Assembly: GCF_003289945.1 (NCBI RefSeq)
Contig: NZ_QMBP01000005.1
Location: forward strand, 273,352 to 337,351
DNA: 64,000 bases
Source: Mesorhizobium hawassense
GTDB lineage: Bacteria > Pseudomonadota > Alphaproteobacteria > Rhizobiales > Rhizobiaceae
Direction of reading: 5' to 3'
The position numbers were made by a program, and so were the translations under genes. Positions 54,269 through 63,703 of this stretch are shown here, piece after piece (the stretch's first letter is position 1; each line of letters begins with the position of its first letter). The notes beneath the pieces were generated by a model. That model did no database searches. It was not told where the DNA came from and saw nothing but the letters and a program-made list of their open reading frames with translations.

Positions 54269-55117
54269 ATGACGTGGGCGACCCAGGGGCAGTCGGGGAA
54301 ATTTCAAGTGGGGAAAGTAATCAACAATACCATCCGCTTTATAGGACGGAATTTGATCCTCTCGCTCGTTTTTGGCGTGGTTTTCTTCGTACTGCCCCTG
54401 ACGTTGGTTAATTTGTGGGCGGTCCGGTTCTGGCCAATATTGGCATATCTGATGGGTGTGTATGGCGGCGGCAGCCCGTGGTCGATCGTGGCCAACCTGG
54501 GCTCCGCCCTTGCTTCTGGACTGTTAGTCATTGCGGCAAATTTCCTGGGATTTGCGGTCCTTTCGAGAGCGGCGATAGACGACATCAATGGCAGTCGCCC
54601 ATCGGTTGGCGGCTGTATTCAGGCAGCACTGCGGCACTGTCTCCCTATCATGGGGATAGGTTTTGCAATTTATCTTCTCTTCTTTTTCGCGAGCGATGCG
54701 CCGCTTTACACCGGGTTTCTCACTCCCTCGGAGGGACTCGCTGTTTTGATTGCGTCCTTTATCTTTTGGGGGCTGGGAATGTCTGTTGCCGTTCCCGTCG
54801 AGGAGCGGCTTGGGAGGGGCTCTTCGATGTCGCGTAGCCGCGCCCTGACCAGAGGATATCGCTGGCCGATATTCGTCCTGTTTTCGATCGTCTTTGGGCT
54901 GTGGTTCGTCACGCGCGTGGCCTTGGCTTTCATGTTTAGACCCAGGCCGGATTTGATTACGTCAATCTCTGCACTGATCGTCGGTACAATCCCGAGCGCG
55001 ATTGTATCAGCAATCACGTGGACGGTGACATCCATAGCAATCACGGCCACTTACGTTGAGTTGCGGCGCATCAAGGAAGGCACCAGCGTCGAGGATCTGG
55101 CGGAGATTTTCTCTTGA
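54269..55117 (+). CDS. Tandem membrane protein 3 (SRSRxLTRG family)
   Basis: 282 residues, clearly related to copies 1 and 2 by FQVGKVINNTIRFIGRN, SRAAIDDINGSRPSVGGCIQAALRHCLPIMGIG, SRSRALTRGYRWPIF and the end VELRRIKEGTSVEDLAEIFS. It is more diverged and more AT-rich, and only 17 bases separate it from copy 2, so it has no separate leader. ATG at 54269; the ribosome-binding site is weak, suggesting dependence on upstream translation. Confidence 0.72.
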   Translation: MTWATQGQSGKFQVGKVINNTIRFIGRNLILSLVFGVVFFVLPLTLVNLWAVRFWPILAYLMGVYGGGSPWSIVANLGSALASGLLVIAANFLGFAVLSRAAIDDINGSRPSVGGCIQAALRHCLPIMGIGFAIYLLFFFASDAPLYTGFLTPSEGLAVLIASFIFWGLGMSVAVPVEERLGRGSSMSRSRALTRGYRWPIFVLFSIVFGLWFVTRVALAFMFRPRPDLITSISALIVGTIPSAIVSAITWTVTSIAITATYVELRRIKEGTSVEDLAEIFS

Positions 55118-55153
55118 AGGGGAAGCCGTTCCGGTTGATCGGGCGGCCGCGTC

Positions 55154-56839
55154 TCAGTGACAACAGCTAGGCCCCGACTGCACGCTCGTCCGGCACAGGC
55201 ATGACGAAGTAATCGCCACATCAGCCTTGGCCAGCGCCGCGGCAAGCTTCGCCTGCAACCCCGGCAGCTCTTCTTTCTCGCCGCGCCGCTTCAGGCATTC
55301 GACCAGCCCGTGCAGCGCCCAGACATTGTCGGGATGCTGGGCGCAGCGCTGCACGGCGCCGCTCAAGCCGAGATCGTCGCGATAGACCTGCTCGGCCTCG
55401 GCCGCGTGGCCCTGATCGAGCAGCAGGGCGGCCAGCGCGTGGCGCGGCGGATGCATCCAGGCCCATGGCTCGGTGTAGGATAGATTGTCGTCGAGCTCGA
55501 CCGCGTGGCGGAGGTGCTCGTAGGCCTCGCCGTGCCGGCCCTGGTGGTAGGCGAGTTCGCCGTCGAGCAGCGCGGTGCCCACCGCGAGCGAGGCTTTCGT
55601 CGGGTTGCTGAGGAAGCGGCGTTCCGGCGAAATGCCATCGATTTGCCGGCTAAATAGATCGCGTTCACGCTCGGCCGCCGCGAAGTCGCGCAGCGTCGCA
55701 TGCGCCACGCCCTTGGCGTAATGCTGCAGGGCGGCGGTCAGAACGTAGAGTTCCGGCTCGCCGTTCATCGGCTCGTCGATGATCTCGCGCCAGCGCCCGA
55801 AGCGCACCTGAACATGCGATTTCATCGCGCGATAGCCCTCGACTGTCTGTGTCAGCTTCGGCCGCTCGGCAATGCTGACGACATCGCGCGTCACCAGGCT
55901 GCGCACCTTGTCGGCCGCCCACAGCGCGGGGCGGTATTGGCCGAGGAACATGCAAGTGAACATCATCAGATGCAGGTCGTGGCAGCAGCCGAGCAGGTAG
56001 TAGGTCGGCTCGCCGGCATAGGCGAGATAGAGGTCGTTGGCGCGCACCGCCTTCTCGCTGGCGATCTTGGCCTTCTCATATTCGCCGCACAGCACATGGA
56101 TATGCCCCGGCATGTGGTTCATGTGGCCGGCGTCGGGACACATCGTGCCCAGCCGTTCCGCCGAGCGCATGCCACGTTCGGGCTGCGTCGACATTTCGAG
56201 CAGGTGGATGTGGAGATGCAGCGCCGCCGGATGCGGCGTGGTGCCCGCCTCGTCCGACATCCGGATAGAGCGCTCGCAGATCTCCAGCGCCTCGAGCACG
56301 TCCGAATTCGGCGCCGGCGCGCCTGTCTTGAGGTTCCACAGGCGCCGCACCGTGCGCATCATCAGCGCCTCGACGGTCAGCGCCATCACGTCATGGTCGT
56401 CCGGGAAGTCCCGAAAAACCTGCCGCATCGCTGCGGCATAGGCATCGTCCCATTTTTCGAATTCGCCGGCGCTCACGCCATGCGGTTCTTGGAAGCGGGT
56501 GCCGAGCGCCTCGATCAGCCGCTGTTCGACAGCGCTCGCTCTCGCCGCATTGGCTTGCGCAAGCCGCACATGCTCGAAACAGCGTTTGGCGACATGGTCG
56601 GCCTCAGCCTTGCCATGCTCTTTCCAGGTGAGGTTGTAGAAAGGTCCGGCGGCATAGGCGATGCCCCAATGCACGAAGGCGCAAGCTGGATCGGTCTCCA
56701 GCGCCTTCTCGAAGCACTTTATCCCTTCCTCGTGGTTGAAGCCGTAGCACCAGTTCAGCCCGATATCGAACCAGCGCTGCGTCTCGGTCGAGGATGTGGA
56801 AATGGGCCGGCGGTAGGTGCCGAGGTCGAAGTGATCCAT
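55154..56839 (-). CDS. TPR-repeat protein with clustered His and a Cys-rich tail
   Basis: A 561-residue all-helical protein with degenerate tetratricopeptide repeats (GxNHEEGIKCFEKALETDPACAFVHWGIAYA at 33-63, then others). Unusual His-dense stretches occur: HLHIH at 208-212, GHMNHMPGHIH at 238-248 and CHDLH at 286-290; the C-terminus ends CLCRTSVQSGPSCCH. These would suit a metal site inside the solenoid. ATG at 56839 gives a start MDHFDLGTY; 16 upstream codons are open. It lies 84 bases after the oxidoreductase gene on the same strand, so it may share its role. Function unknown. Confidence 0.8.
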   Translation of the reverse strand: MDHFDLGTYRRPISTSSTETQRWFDIGLNWCYGFNHEEGIKCFEKALETDPACAFVHWGIAYAAGPFYNLTWKEHGKAEADHVAKRCFEHVRLAQANAARASAVEQRLIEALGTRFQEPHGVSAGEFEKWDDAYAAAMRQVFRDFPDDHDVMALTVEALMMRTVRRLWNLKTGAPAPNSDVLEALEICERSIRMSDEAGTTPHPAALHLHIHLLEMSTQPERGMRSAERLGTMCPDAGHMNHMPGHIHVLCGEYEKAKIASEKAVRANDLYLAYAGEPTYYLLGCCHDLHLMMFTCMFLGQYRPALWAADKVRSLVTRDVVSIAERPKLTQTVEGYRAMKSHVQVRFGRWREIIDEPMNGEPELYVLTAALQHYAKGVAHATLRDFAAAERERDLFSRQIDGISPERRFLSNPTKASLAVGTALLDGELAYHQGRHGEAYEHLRHAVELDDNLSYTEPWAWMHPPRHALAALLLDQGHAAEAEQVYRDDLGLSGAVQRCAQHPDNVWALHGLVECLKRRGEKEELPGLQAKLAAALAKADVAITSSCLCRTSVQSGPSCCH

Positions 56840-56923
56840 GCTCTGCTGTCTTCTTGCATTCCGGGCGGCGAGGCCGCTCAGGCGCAATCTGAGCCGAAAG
56901 GCATGGGCTTGGCAAACAGCTTC

Positions 56924-58048
56924 TCAGCTGTCGAACCGGGAAGGGCGAAACGATTCCAGCAATGGGCTGGGCGTGCCGCTGACGATCTCGCCGGCCAGCA
57001 ATTCGCCGGCGACCAGACCGAGCGTCGCGCCGCTGTGGCTGAAGACGACGTGGTAGCCGGGGATGCCGGTCAACTGGCCGATCACCGGCTCGCCATCCGA
57101 GGGTATGGGCTTCGGCCCCATATGATGGCTTGCCATTGCGAGCGTCGGATTGCCCTCCAGCACCTTCGAGGCTTCATCGAGCAGGCCCGCGATCGTCGAT
57201 GGCTTGGCCTCGTAGGTGCCGTCGTCGCGCACGATGACTTCCTCCTCCGACCATGCCGAGTCGAGCGCGAAACCGCCGTTCGGCGTCGGCCGGATGGCGA
57301 CGCGCGGCGTGTTGAGCACGGCGCGCAGCGGGTGTTGGATCGGCTTGCTGAAGACGAGCAGCGCGCGCGTCGTGCCGTCGCCGATGCGCCGGCCGGCTTT
57401 CGCCGCCATCGCCGGCACCGCCGGGCCTGTCGCGACGACGACGGTGTCTGCGTCGATGATCTGGCCGGAGGCGGTTCTCACGCCGGTCGCGCGGCCATTG
57501 GCGAGGATGACATCAGCTGCCCCGGCATCCGTGATGATCCGACCGCCGCGCTCGCTGAACTCCTTCAGCAGCAACCCGATCAGCGAAGGCAGGTCGACCC
57601 AGCCTTCGCCGGCATTGAAGATGGCGCCTTGGCGAGTGACGGCCTTGGCGTCGACACCTGGTGTGACGGCAGCGATGTCGCCGGGTGAGAGAAGCCGCGT
57701 CTGGTAGCCGAGCGCCTGCTCGTGGCGGAAGATGTCCGCGATCTGGTTGGTGGTATCGTCGGCGTCCCAGGTGAGGCCGCCGTCCAGCCGCAGCCACGCG
57801 CCGCAATTGTGCTTGGCGGCCAGCTTCCTGTAGCGGTCGAGGCCCGCCATGCGGAACTCATGGTAGGCAGTCGAGCGCTTTCGCGCCGAATTGAGCCAGG
57901 CAAGCGAGCGCGACGATGCGCCATTGGCGACGGGCCCGTCGGTGACGATCGTCACTTGCGCGCCGAGCCTGGCGAGATGGACGGCGGTGGAGACGCCGAA
58001 GATGCCGCCGCCGATGACGGCGACCTTGAGAGCGGATTTTTCAGTCAT
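56924..58048 (-). CDS. FAD-dependent amino-acid oxidoreductase (DAO family)
   Basis: A 374-residue D-amino-acid/sarcosine-oxidase-like flavoprotein. The FAD motif VIGGGIFGVSTAVHLARLGAQVTIV is at the N-terminus, the substrate region is RLDGGLTWDA.., and YHVVFSHSGATLGLVAGELLA near the C-terminus is a second flavin contact. It oxidises an amine or amino acid; exact substrate unknown. It follows the transporter gene by 57 bases on the same strand and so is probably co-transcribed with the uptake system and regulated by the LacI-type protein. Confidence 0.9.
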   Translation of the reverse strand: MTEKSALKVAVIGGGIFGVSTAVHLARLGAQVTIVTDGPVANGASSRSLAWLNSARKRSTAYHEFRMAGLDRYRKLAAKHNCGAWLRLDGGLTWDADDTTNQIADIFRHEQALGYQTRLLSPGDIAAVTPGVDAKAVTRQGAIFNAGEGWVDLPSLIGLLLKEFSERGGRIITDAGAADVILANGRATGVRTASGQIIDADTVVVATGPAVPAMAAKAGRRIGDGTTRALLVFSKPIQHPLRAVLNTPRVAIRPTPNGGFALDSAWSEEEVIVRDDGTYEAKPSTIAGLLDEASKVLEGNPTLAMASHHMGPKPIPSDGEPVIGQLTGIPGYHVVFSHSGATLGLVAGELLAGEIVSGTPSPLLESFRPSRFDS

Positions 58049-58105
58049 TCATGCAAGCTTTCGGTGCTCAGATCATGGTTTTGGGAGAGGGCGCGGCGGG
58101 ATGGC

Positions 58106-59620
58106 TCACAGCACCTCGGCGAGGAATTGCTTAAGCCTTGGGCTCTTCGGGGCGTCGAATATCTCCGCCGGCGGGCCGACTTCGACGATGCGGCCCTCAT
58201 CCATGAAGGCGACCTGGTCCGCCACCTTGCGGGCAAAGCCCATCTCGTGGGTGACGACGATCATCGTCATGCCGCGCCGGCCGAGATCGGCCATCAGGTT
58301 CAGCACGCCCTTGACCAGCTCGGGATCGAGCGCGCTGGTCACCTCGTCGAACAGGATGACTTCGGGCTCCATGGCAAGCGCCCGGGCGATCGCGACGCGC
58401 TGCTGCTGGCCGCCCGACAGACGGCTCGGCCGGTAATCGGCGCGCGCCGCCAGACCCACCTCTGAAAGCTGCGCTTCGGCCAAATGCCGTGCCTGGCTTC
58501 CCGCCATGCCTTTGATCCTGGTCAGCGCCAGCATGACGTTCTCGATCGCCGTATGGTTCGGGAACAGGTTGAAATGCTGGAACACCATGCCGACACGGCG
58601 GCGAAGCTTTTCAGGCTTCATTGCCAGGATGCTTTCGCCGTCGAGCAGGATGTCGCCGGCCTTGGGCTCGACCAGCCGGTTGAGGCAACGCAGCAGTGTC
58701 GACTTCCCGGAACCCGAAGGGCCGATGACGCAGGTAACCGTCCCCGGCTCGACCTTGAGGCTGATCTGCTTCAGCACTTGCAACTCGCCATAGGCCATGT
58801 CGAGATCGCGCACCTCGAGGCTGCCGGCCTTGATGGCCGGTCGCGCCGCCGGCGAGGCCTTGCCTGTCTTCAACTCGCCGACCTCGACAAGCCCGCTGAC
58901 GACGCCGCCCGGCTTCTGCTTGCCGAGCCGCAGCCTGCTGTCGATGGTGTTGACCAGATGGGTCAGCGGCACGGTGATGATCAGATAGAACATGCCGGCC
59001 AGCAGCAGCGGCGACAGATTGCCGGTGACGACAGCCTGGTCCTGGCCGATGCGAAATATCTCGCGCTCCGAGGCAAGCAGGCCGAGGAAATAGACGAGGC
59101 TGGAATCCTTGACGTTGCCGATGAACTGGTTGACCAAAGCGGGAAGCACGCGGCGTATGCCCTGCGGTACCACGATCAGCCTCATCCCTTGGCCGTAGCT
59201 CATGCTCAGCGCGCGGCACGCTTCCATCTGCCCGCTTTCGACGCTCTGGATGCCCGAGCGAAAAATCTCGCCGATATAGGCGCCGGCAATCAGGCTGAGC
59301 GCCAGGATACCGAGCGGGTAGGGCGAGGGGCCGAACAACTCGCGGCCGATGCGGGCGAAACCCTGGCCGATCAGGAGAATGGTGAGGATCGCCGGCAGCC
59401 CGCGAAAGATGTCGGTGTAGACGCGCGCCGGGATCCGCAGCCAGGCGGAGCGCGAGATGCCCATGACCGCAAGCACCATGCCGATGAAGATGCCGAGCAC
59501 GGTCGATGCCGCGGCGAGGATCAGCGTGTTCCTCAAGCCGACGGCGAGCAAGGACGGCAGCACCGATGCCATCGCGTCCCAATCGAAGAAGCTGCGCCGA
59601 AGGTTTTCCAGCCAATCCAT
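58106..59620 (-). CDS. Fused polar amino-acid ABC permease and ATPase
   Basis: A 504-residue fusion. Residues 1-235 are a HisM/GlnP-type permease ([56 protein letters not shown], with the coupling EAA-like loop). A linker leads to the ATPase (about 265-504) with Walker A GPSGSGKS, signature LSGGQQQR and Walker B VILFDEVT. Usually the two parts are separate proteins. ATG at 59620 gives [14 protein letters not shown]; an ATG at 59647 is possible. It works with the binding protein 99 bases upstream. Confidence 0.93.
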   Translation of the reverse strand: MDWLENLRRSFFDWDAMASVLPSLLAVGLRNTLILAAASTVLGIFIGMVLAVMGISRSAWLRIPARVYTDIFRGLPAILTILLIGQGFARIGRELFGPSPYPLGILALSLIAGAYIGEIFRSGIQSVESGQMEACRALSMSYGQGMRLIVVPQGIRRVLPALVNQFIGNVKDSSLVYFLGLLASEREIFRIGQDQAVVTGNLSPLLLAGMFYLIITVPLTHLVNTIDSRLRLGKQKPGGVVSGLVEVGELKTGKASPAARPAIKAGSLEVRDLDMAYGELQVLKQISLKVEPGTVTCVIGPSGSGKSTLLRCLNRLVEPKAGDILLDGESILAMKPEKLRRRVGMVFQHFNLFPNHTAIENVMLALTRIKGMAGSQARHLAEAQLSEVGLAARADYRPSRLSGGQQQRVAIARALAMEPEVILFDEVTSALDPELVKGVLNLMADLGRRGMTMIVVTHEMGFARKVADQVAFMDEGRIVEVGPPAEIFDAPKSPRLKQFLAEVL

Positions 59621-59719
59621 CCGCCAACCTGCCTTGCGCAAAGGCATACCTGTTGCCCGTGCGATCGCTCATGCCTGCATAAAGGGCCGCCGGCATTCAC
59701 GCCGGCGGCAGTGCTGAGG

Positions 59720-60553
59720 TCACTTCTTGGGGAGATATTGCTCCGGCATCGGCGATCCGGGGAACCATTTCTGGTAGAGATCGCGCCAGGTGCCGTCCTG
59801 CATGGCTTCGTGGATGCCCTTGTTGAGCGCTTCGCGGAAGGTATCGTTGCCCTTGCGGATGACGAAGCCGGCCGGCGCGTCGAAGGACGGGATGTTGAGG
59901 GCGATCTTCAGCGCCGGATAACGCTCGCCATATTGCTTGGCCGCCTCATAGTCGAGGAAGTGACCATCGACCGTGCCGTTATTGAGCGCGGCGATGGCCG
60001 AATTGTTGTCCGGGAATTTCACCAGGTCGGTGCCCGTGAAGTTCTTGGTGGCGTAGATCTCCTGCAGCGTGCCCTGCACGACGCCGAGACGCTTGCCTGC
60101 AAGACCTTCGGCGCTGGTTATCTTGGGGTCCGAGGTCAGCACCGACAGGTATCCGGCGAGATAGCCGTCGGAAAAATCGACCGTCTGCTTGCGCTTCTCC
60201 GTGGTTCCGATCGCCGCAACGGCCACGTCGAAGCGCTGGTTGGCGACCGAAGGCATCAGCGCCGAAAACTCCTGGCCGGTGAAGGTCACCTGTTCCGGCT
60301 TGAAGCCCATCCGCCCGACCACATTGAGAAAGAACTCGAGATCGAAGCCGGTGAACTTGCCGTCGGCGGTGGTGAAGGCATAGGGCTTGGCGTCGCCCAT
60401 CGTGCCGACGCTGATCGTCTTGGGGTCGATGAGATTGTAGGGATTGTCCGCCGCCCAGGCCTTGGGCAGCGACAGGGCGGCAAGTGCTACCGCGAAGACG
60501 AAGGAGCCGATGCGCTGCCGCCGGCTCGATATGAAAAGACCTCTGATGTTCAT
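59720..60553 (-). CDS. Polar amino-acid ABC transporter binding protein
   Basis: 277 residues with a signal peptide (cut near AWA-AD, about residue 34) and a family-3 solute-binding fold: [41 protein letters not shown] and [19 protein letters not shown] at 60553 follows GGAGAA. It is the first gene of the transport operon, and two LacI-type palindromes lie in its promoter region. The preference cannot be read out, but the DAO-type enzyme downstream suggests an amino acid or opine. Confidence 0.93.
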   Translation of the reverse strand: MNIRGLFISSRRQRIGSFVFAVALAALSLPKAWAADNPYNLIDPKTISVGTMGDAKPYAFTTADGKFTGFDLEFFLNVVGRMGFKPEQVTFTGQEFSALMPSVANQRFDVAVAAIGTTEKRKQTVDFSDGYLAGYLSVLTSDPKITSAEGLAGKRLGVVQGTLQEIYATKNFTGTDLVKFPDNNSAIAALNNGTVDGHFLDYEAAKQYGERYPALKIALNIPSFDAPAGFVIRKGNDTFREALNKGIHEAMQDGTWRDLYQKWFPGSPMPEQYLPKK

Positions 60554-60648
60554 GGTTGTTCTCCACTCTGAAGATCGGTCCGTGCGGGGTGCAGCGAACA
60601 TTTCGATACGGCCTTGCGATCTGACGCCTCCCGGCGCTCTTTTTCTTG

Positions 60649-60662
60649 TGAGACCGGTCTCA
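60649..60662. promoter_or_regulatory. LacI-type operator 1
   Basis: TGAGACCGGTCTCA is a perfect 14-bp palindrome with the central CG of LacI/GalR operators. It lies in the divergent gap between the binding-protein gene and the LacI-type regulator. Confidence 0.8.
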
Positions 60663-60670
60663 AAAGGCAA

Positions 60671-60684
60671 TGAGACCGGTCTCT
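60671..60684. promoter_or_regulatory. LacI-type operator 2
   Basis: TGAGACCGGTCTCT repeats the 12-bp core GAGACCGGTCTC with its centre 22 bases from the first site, about two helical turns, so two dimers could bind the same face. TTGACA follows directly (60684-60689) and could be a -35 box of the regulator gene. Confidence 0.78.
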
Positions 60685-60745
60685 TGACATTTGTAGGCAT
60701 GGGAACGACGATCCGTCAAACAAATTTGAAGGCGACTTGTCCACA

Positions 60746-61807
60746 ATGAAGCGGCCACCCAAGGCTCCCTCCGTCACCGTCAGCGACGTCGCCCGCGAAG
60801 CGAAGGTTTCGAAGGCGACGGCGGCGCGCGTTCTGGGCGGCTATGGCACTGTGAGCGAGGCAATCCGCGCGGCCGTGCTCGAAGCGGCGAAGGCGCTCGA
60901 CTACCGCCCGAACGAACTGGCGCGCAGCATGACGACGGGGCGCTCGGGCAGTATCGGCGTCGTCGTCGGCGACATCGAGAACCCGTTCTTCTCGCTTGCC
61001 GTGCGCGGCATCAGCGATGTGGCGCGCCTGTCAGGCATCAACGTCATCCTGGCCAATTCGGGCGAGGACGTCGAAGCTGAGAAGAGCGCGATACGTGTTC
61101 TGCTGGCAAAGCAGGTCGACGGCCTGATCGTGACGCCGGCCCAGTCCGGGGACATCGGCCATCTTGCCGAGATTGCCTGTCCGCTCGCGCTGCTCGACCG
61201 CGCTTTGCCGGAGCTCGACGTCGACACCGTCACGGTCGACGACCGCGATGCCGCGCTGCGCGCCACGCGCATGCTGACGCGAGCAGGGCACCGACGGATC
61301 GCCTATGTCACCGCCGCCGTTCTGTCGGGCGAGTTTCGTGGCGCTGCCTCGAAGATCAATACCTCCACCGTGCGCGAGCGCATCCTGGGCTTCCTCGATG
61401 CCTGCCGCGATGCAGCGATCGAAGGAGCGGAGCGCAACATCCATTTCGGCAGTGGACGATCGGAGAGCGCGCATGCCGTGATGCAGCGCCTGCTCCGCAG
61501 TGACAACCGGCCGACGGCGATCCTGGCGTCCGACAGTGTCGTGGCGCTCGACCTGTTCAAGGCGATCCGCGAATGCGGCCTCAACATCCCGCGCGACATA
61601 TCGCTGATCACCTTCCACGACGCCGACTGGACGAGCGTGACGACGCCGCCGATCACGGTCATCGACCAGCCGGTCTATGCGCTGGGAAAATCGGTAGCGG
61701 AGCTGTTGATACGCCGCCTGAAAGGCGACGACCGGCCGCCCGAAAGGATCGTGCTGCCAACGACGATCATCGAGCGAATGTCGGTGGGCCCGTCGTCAGC
61801 GACATGA
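60746..61807 (+). CDS. LacI-family transcriptional regulator
   Basis: 353 residues: a LacI helix-turn-helix and hinge (TVSDVAREAKVSKATAARVLGGYG.. to LDYRPNELARSMTTGRSG) and a periplasmic-binding-like effector domain with GVVVGDIENPFFSLAVRG. ATG at 60746; a TTG at 60737 is also in frame and has AAGG nearer. Divergent from the amino-acid transporter genes with paired operators in between, so it is almost certainly their repressor. A LacI-type sensor on an amino-acid operon suggests a sugar-conjugated or unusual inducer. Confidence 0.94.
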   Translation: MKRPPKAPSVTVSDVAREAKVSKATAARVLGGYGTVSEAIRAAVLEAAKALDYRPNELARSMTTGRSGSIGVVVGDIENPFFSLAVRGISDVARLSGINVILANSGEDVEAEKSAIRVLLAKQVDGLIVTPAQSGDIGHLAEIACPLALLDRALPELDVDTVTVDDRDAALRATRMLTRAGHRRIAYVTAAVLSGEFRGAASKINTSTVRERILGFLDACRDAAIEGAERNIHFGSGRSESAHAVMQRLLRSDNRPTAILASDSVVALDLFKAIRECGLNIPRDISLITFHDADWTSVTTPPITVIDQPVYALGKSVAELLIRRLKGDDRPPERIVLPTTIIERMSVGPSSAT

Positions 61808-61820
61808 GGGTTGAAAGCAA

Positions 61821-61853
61821 CGGCCGGCGCGGCTTTGAACGCCGCGCCGGCCG
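61821..61853. terminator. Strong hairpin between convergent genes
   Basis: A perfect 13-bp stem, CGGCCGGCGCGGC (61821-61833) and GCCGCGCCGGCCG (61841-61853), with a 7-base loop TTTGAAC. It sits 13 bases after the LacI-type stop and 18 bases before the opposing gene's stop, so it can serve both, although there is no T-run. Confidence 0.7.
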
Positions 61854-61871
61854 CGTGCCGTCCCGGGAGGA

Positions 61872-63512
61872 TCAGGACTCCAGCCAGACTTTCTCGAAAT
61901 GCTGCTCGAGCGACTGGTGCTGTTCACAGCCCTGCACGCCCTTGCGATAGGTGCGGTAGACCGAGCGCCAATAGGGCTGGATGATGATGCCGGAGTCGCG
62001 CAAATTGGTCTCGATCTTGCCCATGATCTCCTTGCGCTGCGCGGCGTCCGGTGTTGCGAGCGCCTTGTCGAGAAGCTCGTCGAACTCCTTGTTCGCATAA
62101 GCGCTTTCGTTCCAGGCCGCGCCCGACTTGTAGGCAAGCGCCAGCACCTGCACGCCGAGCGGGCGGCCGAGCCACTCGGTGCAGGAATAGGGGAACTTGC
62201 TCCAGTCGTTCCAGAAGGTCGCGGCCGGCAGCACGGTGCGCTTGATCTTGAGGCCCGCCTCGCGGATCTGCGCCGCGATCGCGTCGGCGGTGCTTTTCTG
62301 CCATTCGATGTCGACCGAGATCAGCTCATATTCATGGTCGGCCTTGCCGGCTTCCGCGATCAGCCTCTTGGCCTGTTCGACATCGCGCTTGGCCGGACCG
62401 ATATCGGCGAATTCCGGATGCATCGGGCCGACATGGTGGTTGTCGGCGGGTTTTCCGCGACCATCGAGGCCGAGCTTCAGCACCGCCGCATTGTCGACGG
62501 CAAGCTGGGCGGCGCGGCGCACCTTGACGTCGTCATAGGGCGCGTTGCCGACATTGAAGCGCGCGACGATGGTCGAGCCGGTGGCGATCTCCGAATTCCG
62601 CAGGCCCATCTTGTCGGTCTGCGAGACGGCGTCCGAGGCGGTCTCGTGGTCGGTGTCGATCTCGCCGGATTCGAAGGCCGACAGCATGGCGTTGGGGTCG
62701 GAGCCGTAATCGACCCATTTGATGCCGTCGAGATAGAACTCGCCCTTCCACCAGGGCTTGTCCTTGCGCTTCACCTCCGCGCCGGTCTCGGCGTCCCAGC
62801 TCACCAGCTCGCACGGGCCGGTGGTGATCGCTAGGGCCTTCTTCGGGTCGGCGTCGCCCTCATAGGAGCGATGCATGATCAGCGCCGGATAATCCGCCAT
62901 GCCGGCGATCAGCGAGATGTCGGGCTTCGGCAGGTTGAGCTTGACGGTGTAGTCGTCGACTTTCTGGATGCCGCCATCGACCGGCTTCTTGGTGTCGGCG
63001 TTGACCAGCGCGCCCATGCGCGCGGCAACCGAATTGCCGGCGACGGAGGCGTCGCACCAGCGGTTGAGGTTGTGGATCACGTCGTCGGCGTTGAAAATGT
63101 CGCCATTCGACCAGGTGATGTCCTTGCGCACGTGCAGCGTGATCGTTTTGGCGTCGTCGCTGGTTTCCCAGCTTTCCAGCAGCCACGGCTCGAAGGAAAA
63201 GTCGGTCTTCCAGCGCACCAGATATTCATTGCACTGGCGCGCGACATTCGACATCTCGACGCCGTCGAAGGTGCGCGGGTCCTTGAAGCCCTTGACATTC
63301 ATCGCCACGCGCAAAGTGCCACCGCGCTTCGGTTCGGCGGCGCGGGCGGGCGAGGCGACAATCCCGCCCAGCGCCATCGCGCCGGCGGCGCTGACGCCGA
63401 GGCCGGCCATCAGCGCCAGATATTCGCGCCGGCTGATCGCGCCAGTCTTGAACTCGTCGGCGGTCGGCTTCGCTTGCGGGTGCAGTTTTCTGTCGGTCAG
63501 CATGAATTTCAT
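61872..63512 (-). CDS. ABC transporter solute-binding protein, family 5, with twin-arginine signal
   Basis: A 546-residue peptide-type receptor. The N-terminus has [24 protein letters not shown], a twin-arginine export signal ending near ARA-AEP, then a family-5 binding fold with [16 protein letters not shown]..[19 protein letters not shown]. It closely matches the truncated receptor at the left edge of this window. GAGGGAA lies 7 bases before the ATG. No permease follows in the window on the minus strand, because the LacI-type gene is next and convergent. Substrate unknown. Confidence 0.93.
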   Translation of the reverse strand: MKFMLTDRKLHPQAKPTADEFKTGAISRREYLALMAGLGVSAAGAMALGGIVASPARAAEPKRGGTLRVAMNVKGFKDPRTFDGVEMSNVARQCNEYLVRWKTDFSFEPWLLESWETSDDAKTITLHVRKDITWSNGDIFNADDVIHNLNRWCDASVAGNSVAARMGALVNADTKKPVDGGIQKVDDYTVKLNLPKPDISLIAGMADYPALIMHRSYEGDADPKKALAITTGPCELVSWDAETGAEVKRKDKPWWKGEFYLDGIKWVDYGSDPNAMLSAFESGEIDTDHETASDAVSQTDKMGLRNSEIATGSTIVARFNVGNAPYDDVKVRRAAQLAVDNAAVLKLGLDGRGKPADNHHVGPMHPEFADIGPAKRDVEQAKRLIAEAGKADHEYELISVDIEWQKSTADAIAAQIREAGLKIKRTVLPAATFWNDWSKFPYSCTEWLGRPLGVQVLALAYKSGAAWNESAYANKEFDELLDKALATPDAAQRKEIMGKIETNLRDSGIIIQPYWRSVYRTYRKGVQGCEQHQSLEQHFEKVWLES

Positions 63513-63671
63513 CGTCGTTCCCTCTGTTGTTGGGCGCCCCGGGATCGTCAGGCGCGGGGGCGGACGCGACCACCGGGGCGCCGTTGCCTGCGCGGTGATG
63601 ATAGGTCTGCTTTCCGCGGCGAAATGTTTGGTTTGCCGCAGTTCTTGTGCGCTGTTCCGCAGAGCGCCTAT

Positions 63672-63690
63672 CTCCCCCCTTGTGGGGGAG
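63672..63690. repeat. Palindromic repeat fragment next to the IS element
   Basis: CTCCCCC (63672-63678) and GGGGGAG (63684-63690) with a 5-base loop, of the same consensus as the repeats at 19873 and 23214. The repeat consensus stops soon after, and the IS end begins 13 bases later. Confidence 0.5.
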
Positions 63691-63703
63691 AACGGATTTT
63701 CAC

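Noticed and set aside
55700..57688. 662-codon plus-strand open frame over the TPR and DAO-type genes
   Set aside because: It spans the junction of two well-supported minus-strand genes and has no recognisable domain.
58484..60571. 695-codon plus-strand open frame over the ABC transporter genes
   Set aside because: Antisense shadow: the minus strand shows intact Walker and signature motifs, a signal peptide and ribosome-binding sites.
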